Assembly (NCBI GenBank): GCA_963281255.1
Contig: OY725493.1
Span: 805,550 to 869,549 of the forward strand
Length of the DNA stretch: 64,000 bases
Direction of reading: 5' to 3'
Source of the DNA: Aphrocallistes beatrix
Taxonomy: Eukaryota > Porifera > Hexactinellida > Sceptrulophora > Aphrocallistidae
The notes under the pieces: generated by a model
Database searches by the model: none
What the model was told of the DNA's origin: nothing
What the model saw: the letters and a program-made list of their open reading frames with translations, nothing else
Part shown: positions 1 through 10,740 of the stretch, piece after piece
Layout of the letters: every line of letters begins with the position of its first letter
How positions within the stretch are numbered: the first letter of the stretch is position 1
Position numbers and translations under genes: made by a program

Positions 1-309
1 TTAGACTGAACGGACAAACTCTCAGTATTTATACTGGACGCTGCCAATCAGCTGGTACTTGATCGCTCTGAATCCACTCGTACCACCCTGACAACCGACT
101 AGTGTATAGGAATTTGGAATAGTATCGAGTTCATTTAATTAACCTGAGTTCGCTGAGATCCATTCCCCGCCTAAAATGACTAAATCGGGAAGAGTTAACA
201 AATCCGTAGTCCATTTTCATAAAATATTCGCACCATTTGAGACCTAAATATGATATAAAATGTGTCCCCTGTGTGCCAATGGTGGTTACTGTACCCAATC
301 TCTCTCCAG
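1..309. other. sequence upstream of the FAF1 exon, probably intron
   Basis: No coding region is recognised here. The segment ends in a pyrimidine-rich tract and AG at 301-309, directly before the FAF1 coding exon, so its right end reads as the 3' part of an intron. The ATG at 262 lies inside this tract and the residues it would add do not resemble FAF1, so I do not use it as a start. Confidence 0.5.
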
Positions 310-1416
310 ATGTCTGTGCAGGAGTCCACGGACGCTTACTCTGACTATTCTGACTCAGAGCCTGAGATAGACCTGATAGACGATTTGGACGATGTCCCTA
401 GGGACAACTTCCGAGACCCCATGATCCCTGAGCACTGCATCGACCAATCAGAAGCTCTGGCTCTGTTCAGTGAGAACTTCGAGCGTCGCTATGGGCCTAC
501 ACATCCGATCTTCTTCTGCGGATCCATGCAGGAAGTGATCAACCAATCGACTAAAGGGGAATTTAACGATAGGAGGCCTGTGGCTGTATACCTCCATCAC
601 GATAGGAGTATTTCTTCGAACATTTTCTGTCAGCGCACACTGTGCAACGGAGACATAGCCAACTATCTATCTGCCAACTACCTCACCTGGGCGTGGGACA
701 TGACCATGCCGACCAACACCACACGGTTCCTGGACAACATCTCCCTCAACTTCGGAGAGGAGGTGAGAAATCAGCTGAGCGCGATCGGCCCCTCCAACTT
801 CCCTCTCCTCCTCATCTTCCAGAAGAAGCCCGGCGCTCAGCTGGAGATCGCCACCATGATAACCATCGACACCGCCACGGGCGAGGCCATGAGCATCCTG
901 GCCGCCGGGTTCGAGCAGCACCTGGCCCTGATCGACGAGCTGAGGAGCGCCGAGGAAGCGCGCTTGGACCGAGAGCGGATCAAGGAGGAACAAGACACGG
1001 CGTACCTGGCTTCCAAGGAGAGGGACAGAGAGATTATGAAGGAGAAGGAGAAGGAGCATCTGCAGAGGATTCACTCTGCGGAGTTCAAACTCCGCGAAAA
1101 AGCGATGGCGCAAGATTCTCAGGACAAAGCCGCGCGGGATTTACCTGACGAACCGGTAAAGGGTCCCGGCACCACGACGATTCGATTCCGGTTTCCTTCC
1201 GGTGAGATAGTGAACCGGAGGTTCCTGCACTCAGACATGGTGGGGATTCTCTTCACGTTTGCTCACGCGAAGGGTTTCCCGCCCAACCGACACAGAATCA
1301 TTCTTAACTTCCCTAAAAAGGATCTGAGAGATGTCCCTAGCAACACCAGTCTTAAGGAATGTGGTCTTGTTCCACAGGCACTGGTGTATGTGGAGGAGGA
1401 CTTTGATGAGAGTTAG
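310..1416 (+). CDS. FAF1: FAS-associated factor 1, C-terminal part (UAS + UBX domains)
   Basis: FAF1 is a ubiquitin/p97 (VCP) adaptor. It brings ubiquitylated clients to p97 through its UBX domain and has a thioredoxin-like UAS domain. This 368-codon exon begins with an acidic linker, followed by a UAS domain (about residues 45-205 counted from 310; motifs RRYGPTHPIFFCGS, YLHHD and TWAWDMT are FAF1-like), a charged Arg/Glu/Lys coiled coil (about 215-275), and a C-terminal UBX domain (about 285-365). The usual N-terminal UBA and ubiquitin-like domains of the roughly 650-residue family are absent. They probably lie on exons before the window, because a splice acceptor (ctctccag) ends at 309. 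An ATG at 310 is in frame, so a short form starting there is possible. The UBX p97-contact loop reads FPKK instead of the usual FPR. Confidence 0.9.
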   Translation: MSVQESTDAYSDYSDSEPEIDLIDDLDDVPRDNFRDPMIPEHCIDQSEALALFSENFERRYGPTHPIFFCGSMQEVINQSTKGEFNDRRPVAVYLHHDRSISSNIFCQRTLCNGDIANYLSANYLTWAWDMTMPTNTTRFLDNISLNFGEEVRNQLSAIGPSNFPLLLIFQKKPGAQLEIATMITIDTATGEAMSILAAGFEQHLALIDELRSAEEARLDRERIKEEQDTAYLASKERDREIMKEKEKEHLQRIHSAEFKLREKAMAQDSQDKAARDLPDEPVKGPGTTTIRFRFPSGEIVNRRFLHSDMVGILFTFAHAKGFPPNRHRIILNFPKKDLRDVPSNTSLKECGLVPQALVYVEEDFDES

Positions 1417-2327
1417 CATTGTTTGTTTATCAATGTGTTGTTGACAGATGTGTTTATTGTGTTTGTTTAATACTATCATGCTGTATACTAGGAATATGGT
1501 CTACTTTACTTCTGTACAGAATCAGTCTCACTAACCTCTCTCATTCACCTAACGAATTGGTTGGAGAATAGGAATTCATTTAATTTTTGTTCCTACCCTA
1601 TACACGTGAAAACGTTCATTTCGATATCACAACTCTAGATAATGTGTATTCTCACATTCTTAGGATAACGCGATATTTTATGTTGTGTCAACAGTCTGAG
1701 AATGTGAGAGTACACTCGTCTCGTTTGTGTGGGCTTTTGCACTAATTTGTTATGATGGATCTAGTTACGAAGTTTAATATTGCTCATGATGAAGTCATCA
1801 TGATAACGTCAGCTTATTATTGTAGAATCATCAGGGTCTAAAGAGAAAAATAGACGTATTTCACTTTATTTAGTACAGTCGGCTCCCCTTAATAGGGTCG
1901 CATTCTTCAGAGGACATTTTGCCCCGATTAAGCAGAGAACGCTATTAACCGAAAATATTTTGTATTAACTTCTATGTGTGAGAGCTATTCCGGTTCTGCC
2001 AAAAGTGGCCCGATTAACCAGTGACCCTAGTAAGCGGAGTCGACTGTACTTGTACCTCCGTCGTTGCTATGTATTACTGTTATTCCCATTTTGGTAGTGT
2101 ATATCCCAGGTCTTCACTTCCACTACATGAAATCCTGGTCAAATATGATTATTTTTGTGCCTACAATTTAATACGAATTATCATATTTCACTCCTGTCTG
2201 TATTCGTTTTTCAATTTTGTGTTTTTATTATCGGACAAAACCAGAAGGGAATTTGATTAATTTCAAGGAATGTTCAACGCATTTTTTACGTAGTTACCTA
2301 ATTGTACCTAATTAGTGTTACGTTAGA
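1417..2327. other. intergenic region with a pogo-like MITE
   Basis: Between the FAF1 stop and the first exon of the SNTX/GTPase gene there is no supported coding region. It holds one TA-flanked MITE (listed separately). The short ORF at 2021-2260 starts in the MITE end, is AT-biased and resembles nothing I know. Confidence 0.6.
1876..2046 (+). mobile_element. pogo-like MITE, family P1
   Basis: A 171-bp element with terminal inverted repeats of about 25 bp (starts CAGTCGGCTCCCCTTAATAG, ends in the inverse of CAGTCGACTCCGCTTACTAG). It is flanked by TA on both sides. TA target duplication and a CAGT start are typical of Tc1/mariner/pogo-derived MITEs. Related copies are at 5569-5693, 41277-41471, 43592-43997 and 47213-47386. 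No coding capacity. Confidence 0.85.
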
Positions 2328-5300
2328 ATGGAACGGGATATTCTGGATGAGTCGACTGGTACCTTTATTGACAAAGAAGAGAGAGTGTTTAAAAATGAGG
2401 TTTGTTTCATCATTCATTTAGATGTAATAATGTGATTGTTGATTTAATGTTTGTGGTTTAACACTTCTAGGTTTCTAACTTCATACCTCTACCGAATCCT
2501 ATTATTTATTTAATAAATAACTAAAATGTGAAACCCTGAGACTGAGTTTGAGATGTTTATTAATTAATTTATATTCCTTCTTAGTTAGAAAGTTTGGAAC
2601 AAGCGAGTTGCCCTCAGAAGGACGACTCTAAAGATATAAAGAAGCAAGGATCTAAAAGAGGTAAACGATCGACCGAAGTGATTAAGATTGAAACTAAGAC
2701 AAGGGAAAAGTCAAAAGAAAGGTAACAACTATCATTGAAGGTGAAAATAAACTATCACCCGTTTCAAGGACCATGGTACTACTACCTCGAATTGCCTCCC
2801 ACACCGCAACATACGAGGATTCACTTGTCAATCTTATAGGTTTCGGGTTCTATGACGCATCTTGTATTGTTAGGTAGTTTATTCGAGGCAGTGCATTTTA
2901 TGGTTACCCTAGGTTGTTGGACACAGGAAGGTGCTCACATATCCCTAAGTTTTCACCTAGCTATTTTATTATTTGAAGTATTAATTACTCCTGATAATTA
3001 TTGTTTTGAATAATTATTTAACATTGACGATCTATTGTAATAATATCGTACAATAATTCGGACAAAAAAATCCTGAGCGTTTTAATATATAAGATATAAT
3101 ATTCTAGATTTCAGAAGGTAAGAAATTTTTTCGAGAAGAAAAGTGCTGGGAAGTCAGGAAAATCAACCGAGACTATTGCTAGCATCGGTGTGTTACCAAC
3201 TGAAGATGAAGTTGATGAGGACTGTATTTCTCTGGAAGATACCAGGTTTGTTGCTTAATAGCAGTCTTTTCGTTAATCTTTAGCTGAATCCTTTTCAATT
3301 GAAAAGGGTTCTATGGGAGCCAGTGGCGTAGCCAGGGGGGGGGCAAGGAAGTCATGGCCTCTGAAATATTATTTGAAAGTCAATTCAATATTCAAATTAA
3401 CTAGCCTTCATCATTTAAAAATCTTGTCAAATGATGCCAAATTTTGAGATTTAGCATTTTGTCTAAGACTCGAGACATTAGCTCTGATGCAAAACACATT
3501 AGGATCCTGTTGATGTAATCAGGATACTGATTGTGTTAACTTTTCGGCCAAAAACCTCAAAAGCTAAAATAGTCAGTGGAGCGCTTGCTTGCGAAGGAAT
3601 CGTTTTGCAAAATTTCAAACCCACAATCCTTTGCGGAAGCATAAATCATCGAGTTTTCTTGATGTCTTGATACTCTTGGCGGGAATTGACGCAGAATGGT
3701 CTCAGCTTTCTTTCACCTCAGAATCGAAAGTTTTTGTGGATTTTTCAGGATCAAACACCACCTGAAAGTTGGGGAAACCTTATATTTAGCATATTCTAAC
3801 ACGCAAAAACGGTCTCCTATCTCGATTTGCCATCAAGATAGCACGAAAGAATCCCTGAGTTAAGCTTCCAAAAAGGATTAGGGTTTGAATTTTGTCAATA
3901 GACCACTTTGAAAGTTGTTGATCAATGTTTTTATGACTTCTCTCAAAAGTTTGTTGAGGTTCCTTAAATCACTGGATTGATGCCTAAAAGCTAGTGATTT
4001 CGGGATTGTGGATTGCAGGGGCGCTTACACTTGCATTCATAATACAATCTAGAATCTGATACTATATGCGCCTCCCCCCGAATGAAATAACTGGCTACGC
4101 CACTGATGGAAGCCCACACCTAATTTTGTCTTGAGTCTATTTGCTATCTTCAAATTCAGGGTGAAACACAAGTCTATATAGGCATTCTAATCAAAACTCA
4201 ATAAATTTTTCACACTTAATTGTTCTTTAATTATGGCATCGTTGTAATCTAGAAACAACCCCAAACACTTTATACATCATTTAGGAAAAATAAATAAAAG
4301 CTACTTTTGAATAGGCAAACTAGTAAACAACATTCTATTTCACTTGGATATTCCTAACTATTTTTTTTAGCTCTGATAAAGGCATGATACAACCTCATCC
4401 AAAGAAAGGAGTTAACAGATTAGAGCTGTCGGGTCTGGGTCGTCCATTCAAGCTTGGAATGCTTTACGATTGTCGGAATGACCAACTAATCTCAGAAGTG
4501 AGTTTGTGGGATGAGTCATCATTGAAAACTGCATTCAGTCAGACTCCAAAACCCAATTCTTCCTATGACGTCATCGCAGAAGACAGTCTCTCTACCAAAC
4601 TACAGAGCCTCGGAGTAGATCCCAATCTCTCTCTCAGTGTTCTGAGCGGATTGGTGAGTGTCCCAGAAGTGGAGAATTATCTCAAAGATCGCAAATCATC
4701 TAAAAACGCTCGTGTCACTCTCAAGTACTACACAACCTCACACTTTGAAGAGATTCAAATGGAGAAACTCGATGTTAGAGGTATTCAGCATTCAGAGTTG
4801 TTCAGTCAGGCAACTCACATCGTAACTGGAATATTGTATGGAGCAGAAGCTTTCTTCGTATTTGATCGAGAAGTTGATCAGAAGGAAAGTTATGAAACGA
4901 TAAATGACGATATGAAATCCCTTATCAAATTGATACCAGGGATGTGTGGCACTAAGGGAAAGACAAAAATAAGGGCAAGAGATGAGCCAGAAATAAACAG
5001 GTTTCAATGCAGATTCTTCTGTGATGTCTCGATAGATAAAGATCCTAATACTTTCCAGGATGCAGTAGATGTTTACAAAGAGTTTCCTCAACTTTTTACT
5101 GAAGATAGTAGGAATTTTGTTCCTAAGAAGATCTGGTTATTCCCCCTAAGTCAACTCAATAATAATGCAGCTCGCTTAGTAAAAGAAATTACCACAGAAC
5201 TTGCGGGACAAATTCAACTTGAAATCGACAATCTATACTCAATGGAAATAAAATGTAACGAATTAATCAAGTCAAAAGTGTGTTCTGTTTTTATTGCATT

Positions 5301-8257
5301 TCAAGACCAACTATCAGACCTCTTAGAAATGATTTCATTGGTCAGCTTGCTGGTCTGCTACCAGAAATACGCGATGGAAGTTCAGAAGAAATAAACTTAA
5401 CTGAATTACTACTAAATATACAGCAATCTCCATTTAACAGAAAGTCTCTATCTAATTGGTTGAAAGATAAAGAAGAAGAAATAGAAGCTCTTTCTCAGTA
5501 CTTTGACACCATGGATAAAACTCCAGGTATGTAAGACCTTCATAATCATATCCTTACTATTAAAACTTGGCAGGACCGGAATAGCTCTTACACATAGAAG
5601 CTAATACTAAATATTTTCGGTTAATAGGGTTCTCCGCTTAATCGGGGCAAAATATCCCCTGAAAAATGTGATCCTATTAAGCGGAGTCGACTGTATATAT
5701 ATATATATATATATATATAAGTCCTTTGGGCGCCTAGGCTAACATTGATTAATTATAAGGAGATAAGATCTGATAAGATCAAATTTGGTGAATTTTCGAA
5801 TGATAGCGATTGTCACAGTAAGACAAACGTATTTAGAGGTGTTACCTACCTTATAATTGATCAATGTGAGCCTAGGGGCCCAAGGGTTCCTCTGGCGGAC
5901 ACTGTGTCCGCCAGCCGCTCAGCACAAGCAAACGAAGCGTGCTTGTTTCAAAATAAACTAAACATATTTTTCATTTATTTCCTATAGGTGTTCAATTTGC
6001 GTTTGCTCCTGGAGATCTTGACTCTGCAGTTAAAGATTTACAATATGACCAAGTGGTTAGCTTTGAGTTCAAGGTTTTTGATAAGCGTGACAACTTTCTT
6101 CAATCTATGAAATTATTTTTAAGAGGAAATGTCACATCAGATTGCAGCGTTGTTTCTAATCAATGGTTCAAAAATAAAAACGTCATTCATGATTTGCGCC
6201 ACAAAGTCAAGCGATTTGCATCTTTTGCTGAATCTAATAAGGACAATGAGAAGACGAAATTCATTGTCAGTGATAGCAGTGAAGACGGAAACACAAATAA
6301 TGGCATTGGAGCAGTTATAGTGCTTTATGAGGATGGTTCGTCGAGTGAGTTTGAACCTCCTGGTCAACCAGGTAGACCGATTATAACAGGAGTAACTCAT
6401 GAATCAGTACAACTGGAATGGGAGCAACCTGAATATGGGAATGATAGTATTCAACACTATTCTGTTTTGTATCGATTCGTAGAAGACAAGGATTGGAAAA
6501 TTCATGATTCTAAGGCGACTAATACAGCCATCACTATTAATGATTTGGTTCCTGAGAAAAAATATGAATTTATTGTACGAGCTGAGTGCAGTTCTGGTTC
6601 TGGTAAAGAAAGCAAAATAAGCGAAATAGCAGAGACTAAAACATCCCCACACGATTTGATGTTGGAAGAAATCACTGCAAAATCTTCCACTCTTTCACAT
6701 GGTCCTCCAATTATTTACAAATTAGAAGTTAGACCAGTCAAAGTTTCAAAGAATGTGGCTAAAGTGGAATTCGGGACTGTTACACATCCACGAAAACCAA
6801 ACAGAGTACTGATGGTGGTGGGAGCAACTGGAGCTGGAAAAAGCACTCTCATCAATGGAATTGTCAATTACATTTTAGGCGTAAAATGGGAACACAAATT
6901 CCGATTCAAACTGATTGCTGACGAAGTTAGTAAGTCACAAGCTCATAGTCAGACACAAAATGTCACTGCATACACGTTCTACTGGCATCAAGGTTCACCT
7001 CTTGACTACACACTGACAGTAATCGATACTCCTGGATTTGGAGATACCGAGGGATTGGAAAGAGATCATAAAATCACAGCCAATATTCGAGAATTCTTTT
7101 CAATTGAAGGAGAAAAAGGTATTGAAGTATTGGATAGCATCGGTTTCGTGACACAAGCTTCATCAGCACGACTCACTCCAACACAGAAGTACATCTCTGA
7201 TTCTATCCTTTCCATATTTGGTAAAGATATCAAGAATAATATCTTTATCATGACCACTTTTGCAGATGGTGCAGACCCGCCAGTAATGAATGCAATTAAG
7301 GAAGCTGGTATTCCATATGCTGAATTCTTTCCTTTCAATAATTCAGCTCTCTTTGCAAACTCTGAATTTACCAAAATGTTCTGGCAGATGGGATACTCCA
7401 GCTTTGAGAAGTTCTTTGCTCATTTCGCTATAGCTGATACAGTTAGTCTCCAAATGACAAGACTGGTTTTGGAAAAACGCAGGCAACTCCAAATAATCAT
7501 TCAGGGAATCCAACCTCAAATACATGCTGGTCTATCTAAAATGGATGAAATCGAACAAGAAGAGCGAATATTGAAGGCTAGAGAATCAGATATTCTTGCA
7601 AACAAAGACTTTACATACCCAATTAAAGTAACCAAACAAAAAAGGATATTCCTCCCTCCAGAAACCTTTGTGACTAATTGTTCAATTTGTAACCGCACTT
7701 GTCATCTTAATTGCAAATATAAAGATGATAGCGAAAAGTGGAAGTGCACTGCAATGTCAGGAGATGAGAGTAATGCAGTGTGTAGAGTATGTGACAACAA
7801 ATGTTCCTGGAGAGACCACATCAACAGTATCTATAAACTTGAGTTGTCTCAAGTAGTAGAAACTAGGAATTCTCAGGATTACTTCAGAGAATACATTTGT
7901 AATGATGCAAAGTCTAAGAAAGATCATTTGTACACTATTATTTCTAAAAAGAAAAAAGAAGTAGATAAACTCTATAAGGAAGTCGTGTGCAACATTTGTA
8001 AAGCGCGTGAATGTTTGCAACGGCTTAACGAAATTGCACTCAAACCGAATTCTACTCTCACTGAATTCGAGTACATTGTTTTACTAATCAAATCGGAGAA
8101 GCAGCAAGAGAACCCTGGGTGGGAACGGCGTATTGAGTATCTTGAACAGATGAAGAAAAACACGAAATTTTTATGTAACGTGGAGGATGAAGCTCAAGTA
8201 AATAAATTTTATGGAGAATGCTGCAAAGACAACTTTCATATTTTTCAATCCAAATAA
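2328..8257 (+). CDS. stonustoxin-like (SNTX) / FN3 / AIG1-type GTPase fusion protein
   Basis: Predicted exons are 2328-2399, 2585-2721, 3108-3245, 4371-5279, 5306-5526 and 5988-8257. Together they give an uninterrupted frame of 1248 residues. Residues 1-120 are a charged, lysine-rich leader. From about 135 (LSGLGRPFKLGMLYD) to 420 is an SNTX-type MACPF/CDC-like domain (motif AFFVFDREV), then the helical SNTX domain and a thioredoxin-like domain. An FN3 domain lies at about 616-711. An AIG1-like GTPase domain has a P-loop GATGAGKST near 771 and DTPGFGDT near 839. A Cys-rich region (about 1055-1115) follows. There is no signal peptide and no PRY-SPRY, so an intracellular immune GTPase is likelier than a venom component; that role is inferred from family and neighbours. 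Intron 3 holds a hAT-like MITE and intron 5 holds MITE and Helitron pieces. The 26-bp intron at 5280-5305 is unusually short; a frameshift is the alternative. Confidence 0.8.
3060..3099 (-). repeat. Helitron 5'-end fragment just before exon 3
   Basis: The stretch ends gcgttttaatatataaga, which is the reverse complement of the TCTTATATATTAAAACGC terminus of the Helitron-like family in this window. It lies a few bases before the exon 3 acceptor (AG at 3106-3107) of the SNTX/GTPase gene. Confidence 0.6.
3321..4105 (+). mobile_element. hAT-like non-autonomous element in SNTX/GTPase intron 3
   Basis: The 785-bp element has ends CAGTGGCGTAGCCAG and CTGGCTACGCCACTG, which are inverse copies. It is flanked by near-identical 8-bp repeats (atgggagc at 3313-3320, atggaagc at 4106-4113). 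An 8-bp duplication and CAGTG termini fit the hAT superfamily. No transposase ORF is present. Confidence 0.8.
5569..5693 (-). mobile_element. pogo-like MITE P1, truncated
   Basis: This matches family P1 in reverse (ggcaggaccggaatagctct through gcggagtcgactg). Its left end is missing. It sits in intron 5 of the SNTX/GTPase gene, followed by a (TA)n run at 5694-5719. Confidence 0.75.
5694..5719. repeat. (TA)n microsatellite
   Basis: An uninterrupted TA dinucleotide run of about 26 bp between two transposon fragments in an intron. Confidence 0.9.
5724..5962. repeat. fold-back pair of Helitron 3' ends
   Basis: The left part (gggcgcctaggctaac...attataaggag) is in minus orientation. The right part (cttataattgatcaatgtg...cagccgc...gcgtgcttgt) is the same repeat in plus orientation, so the segment can fold back on itself. 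It contains the stem GGCGGACAC/GTGTCCGCC typical of the family. It is located in intron 5, ending about 20 bp before exon 6. Confidence 0.65.
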
Positions 8258-9795
8258 TCGGGATTCTTATATAGTGATGATTGGTATTGTACATTCTCCC
8301 GCGATGACTTTCATATTATATATAATTGCTATACGTACATATTGTTTTATTTGATAAGTAAATACAGTGGAGCTCGGATAATACGTACCCCTCCGGGAAG
8401 CGAAAAAGTGCGTAAGGACGTACTAACCGAGTTGATCTTATTCTGGTTCAGAGAAATAAGTACGTACGAAGCCGAAGTACGTCTTATTCCGAGTACGTAC
8501 TAACCGAGTTCTACTGTATAATAATATTTTTAATGTTTAGTTTTAATTGTCTTGCTGATAATATGGGAGTACACAAACCTTTATTATATACTTTTGGTTG
8601 AAGAATATACTTTTTGTATGTTTGTTTGAAGAATTGGCAAGTCGTAGAGATATGAAAATTGGCTGTAGGTGTCAAGTGAATTAAATGAGAGTATGCTATT
8701 AAACTATCTGATTCTCAATTTTGTGGATTTATTAGCAAAATAATATGATAAAATGTGAAATGAATTGCAAAATGCAATAAAATCAAAAAAATCTGATTTA
8801 AATAAAAAAAATCCGATTTTTTTGATTTTTATCAACCCTATATTATCAATCAGATTTTTTTTTTGTTATTGAAGAATTAATAATCGATTTATGATAATTA
8901 TTTCCCTTTGATAGATATGCACAGTTCACGTCGATGTCCTACAGATATCTCCAAGCAAATCTGATTGTTATCAAATGTATAGTTCAACTGCACCTGCATG
9001 ACCCTAGAAAGAATTTGCTGAAGGGACATGTTTTAGTATTGAAAGGATATATTGTCTGATGACAACATTCTAGGACTTAGAGAATAACTATCCAAGTGCT
9101 AGAATGCTGTCATCAGAGCAGTTCTAATTATTAATATCTTTGTACACTGCACTGCCAAAAGGATTCTGTGCCATAATACTATTTCTCATACAAACAATTA
9201 TAATTTGAGTAGACTGATAGAGGATAATTTCAAGCGGCACCACCAGGAGCTTAAGGCAGGAATTTCAAAAGGAGGTTCCCATTATATACTTATTATATTA
9301 CCAAGGGATAGGCAGAGATCGAGCATACTGAGCAACAGCATTTTAAAGGAGCGGAGGCTGGAGAGCACTCCTTTTAATGAAGTTTGTTTCCAGAAATTCC
9401 TCCGATAGCTAACAATTTTTATAACGTTTCCTACTTAAGTTAAATTTAAATTATAAAGTGAACTTAGAAAAGGAATTTATCACGTGTTAGTATTCAAAGC
9501 TTCAATTTTAAAAATCTTTAATTTTAACAGTATAACCCATTATTTTGGAAACAATTTTTTCGTAGAAGCGTGCTCACTCTTTAAAATTGGGAGCGAAGGC
9601 TGGAGCGCCCTTCAATTATAGAGAAGGAGCGAAGAGAGGAAGCGCGCTCATAATTTTGAGGAGTGCTTAATAATCTGAGTGTATATAAAGATCCGCACTT
9701 TGGAATTCACGAATTGGCTTGAATTTGTTCAAACATAATGTCGTTTAAATAATTCTTGACACATTGACACATTTCACTACCCTCTATTTAAAGAA
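8258..9795. other. intergenic region between the SNTX/GTPase gene and the NLR unit
   Basis: No supported gene. It contains a pogo-like MITE (8365-8516), poly-A/T-rich sequence around 8790-8870, and an imperfect inverted repeat around 9055-9118 (gtctgatgacaacattctag against ctagaatgctgtcatcagag). Part of the stretch at about 8960-9050 recurs at 18905-19035. The 67-codon ORF at 9205 has no recognisable features. Confidence 0.55.
8365..8516 (+). mobile_element. pogo-like MITE, family P2
   Basis: The 152-bp element is flanked by TA. Its ends are CAGTGGAGCTCGGATAATAC and the inverse of CAGTAGAACTCGGTTAGTAC. Several internal palindromic GTACGTAC blocks occur. Copies are at 46241-46647, 47898-48065 and 56091-56227. 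Confidence 0.85.
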
Positions 9796-10022
9796 AGTTC
9801 TAATCAATGTACCTTATTCACTTAGTGAATATATTATACGCATAATTTATTCACCAAGACTATACACTATTCTAACCTGATAAATAGTTAGATTCTGATC
9901 TTTGCTGAAACCTGGAACATCGAACGCACACAACAGAGCTTTATTAGGAAGAAACTAAAATTAGTTCGAAATCTTCTCTCAAGGAAAACACTCATATAAG
10001 TTAGTAGCTTCAAACTCATAGG
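9796..10022 (+). promoter_or_regulatory. conserved promoter / 5'UTR exon of NLR unit 1
   Basis: This stretch is retained in both NLR units (here and at 20301-20497). It includes an AT-rich tatacgcataatttattcac block and ends at a strong donor GTGAGT (10023). The next acceptor is at 10134, just before the DED exon. Conservation in both copies while neighbouring intergenic DNA differs suggests it holds the core promoter and a non-coding first exon. The transcription start is not determined. Confidence 0.55.
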
Positions 10023-10093
10023 GTGAGTTTATTTGTTTAATTATTTTTTTTTTACCTACAATCGCACTCAGCTCACTTGCGTAGCGTGGCTTG

Positions 10094-10123
<30 letters not shown>
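10094..10123. repeat. (AT)n microsatellite in 5'UTR intron
   Basis: An AT dinucleotide run of about 30 bp directly upstream of the acceptor for the DED exon of unit 1. Confidence 0.85.
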
Positions 10124-10124
<1 letters not shown>

Positions 10125-10134
10125 TTCCTTTTAG

Positions 10135-10740
10135 ATTGAAATGTCTGAAAAGAAGCTTCAAATGAAAGTTTTCATGGAACTCAACATGTTACTAACACGT
10201 GATGTTGTACAGAAGTTGATGAATGCACTTAATGTTCCAGACGAAATACGCCAAAAACAAATTGAACCCGACGCAATTCTATTTTTAAACGATTTGCAGA
10301 ACTGGGACCGATTCAATCCGAATATATTTGATAGAACGTTGCAAGAAGTGGGTGATCAAACCTTGCTAGAGACAGCTCGAAAGCTAGAATGGTTAAGTTC
10401 TCCTTTCTCACTGAAAGAATTGTTAACAACCGAATTAAGCCCAAAGGAATGGAAATTTTTAATCATGTGTGGAGCATCAAAAGTGAATGTGAAAGGAGAT
10501 GAAAATGCAGAAGAGATGTTCCAACTTTGCATAGAACACAGTGTAATTTCCAAAGACATGGAAGATCTCTGTGACTCTTTGGAAATCCTCAAAAGAACCG
10601 AATTAGCTCAAAAGGTTCGTATCTTTACTTCCACTTTTGAGGATATGTCCGCCGAGGATTTTCTACAAGAAATGCATGGCCAAAAAAGATATCAAATTCA
10701 GAAAGCAGAGGTGAGTTTAGCTTCTGCTATTAACAATTAA
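10135..10740 (+). CDS. double DED-like exon of NLR unit 1 (short DED-only ORF if unspliced)
   Basis: The ORF from ATG 10141 encodes 199 residues with two death-effector-like helical bundles: residues 1-88 (MLLTRDVVQKLMNALNVP, ending near LETARKLEW) and about 93-175. The exon is bounded by an acceptor (ttttag, 10134) and a consensus donor GTGAGT at 10711, so 10135-10710 is a phase-0/phase-0 module. Spliced to 12309, the frame continues into the NACHT-LRR exon, giving an NLR with four DED-like domains. Read through the donor instead, nine residues follow and then a stop, giving a DED-only protein similar in plan to short FLIP-type regulators. Both products are inferences. The paralogous exon at 20878 differs at about ten residues. 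Confidence 0.75.
   Translation: MEMSEKKLQMKVFMELNMLLTRDVVQKLMNALNVPDEIRQKQIEPDAILFLNDLQNWDRFNPNIFDRTLQEVGDQTLLETARKLEWLSSPFSLKELLTTELSPKEWKFLIMCGASKVNVKGDENAEEMFQLCIEHSVISKDMEDLCDSLEILKRTELAQKVRIFTSTFEDMSAEDFLQEMHGQKRYQIQKAEVSLASAINN

Noticed and set aside
262-309. extra 16 N-terminal residues of the FAF1 ORF
   Set aside because: They correspond to a pyrimidine-rich tract ending in AG, that is, intron.
2328-8257. venom toxin
   Set aside because: Similarity to stonustoxin is limited to the shared SNTX modules. There is no signal peptide or PRY-SPRY, and a GTPase domain is fused on, so an intracellular role is likelier.
9205-9408. 67-codon ORF before NLR unit 1
   Set aside because: No start context, domain or conservation with the second NLR unit.
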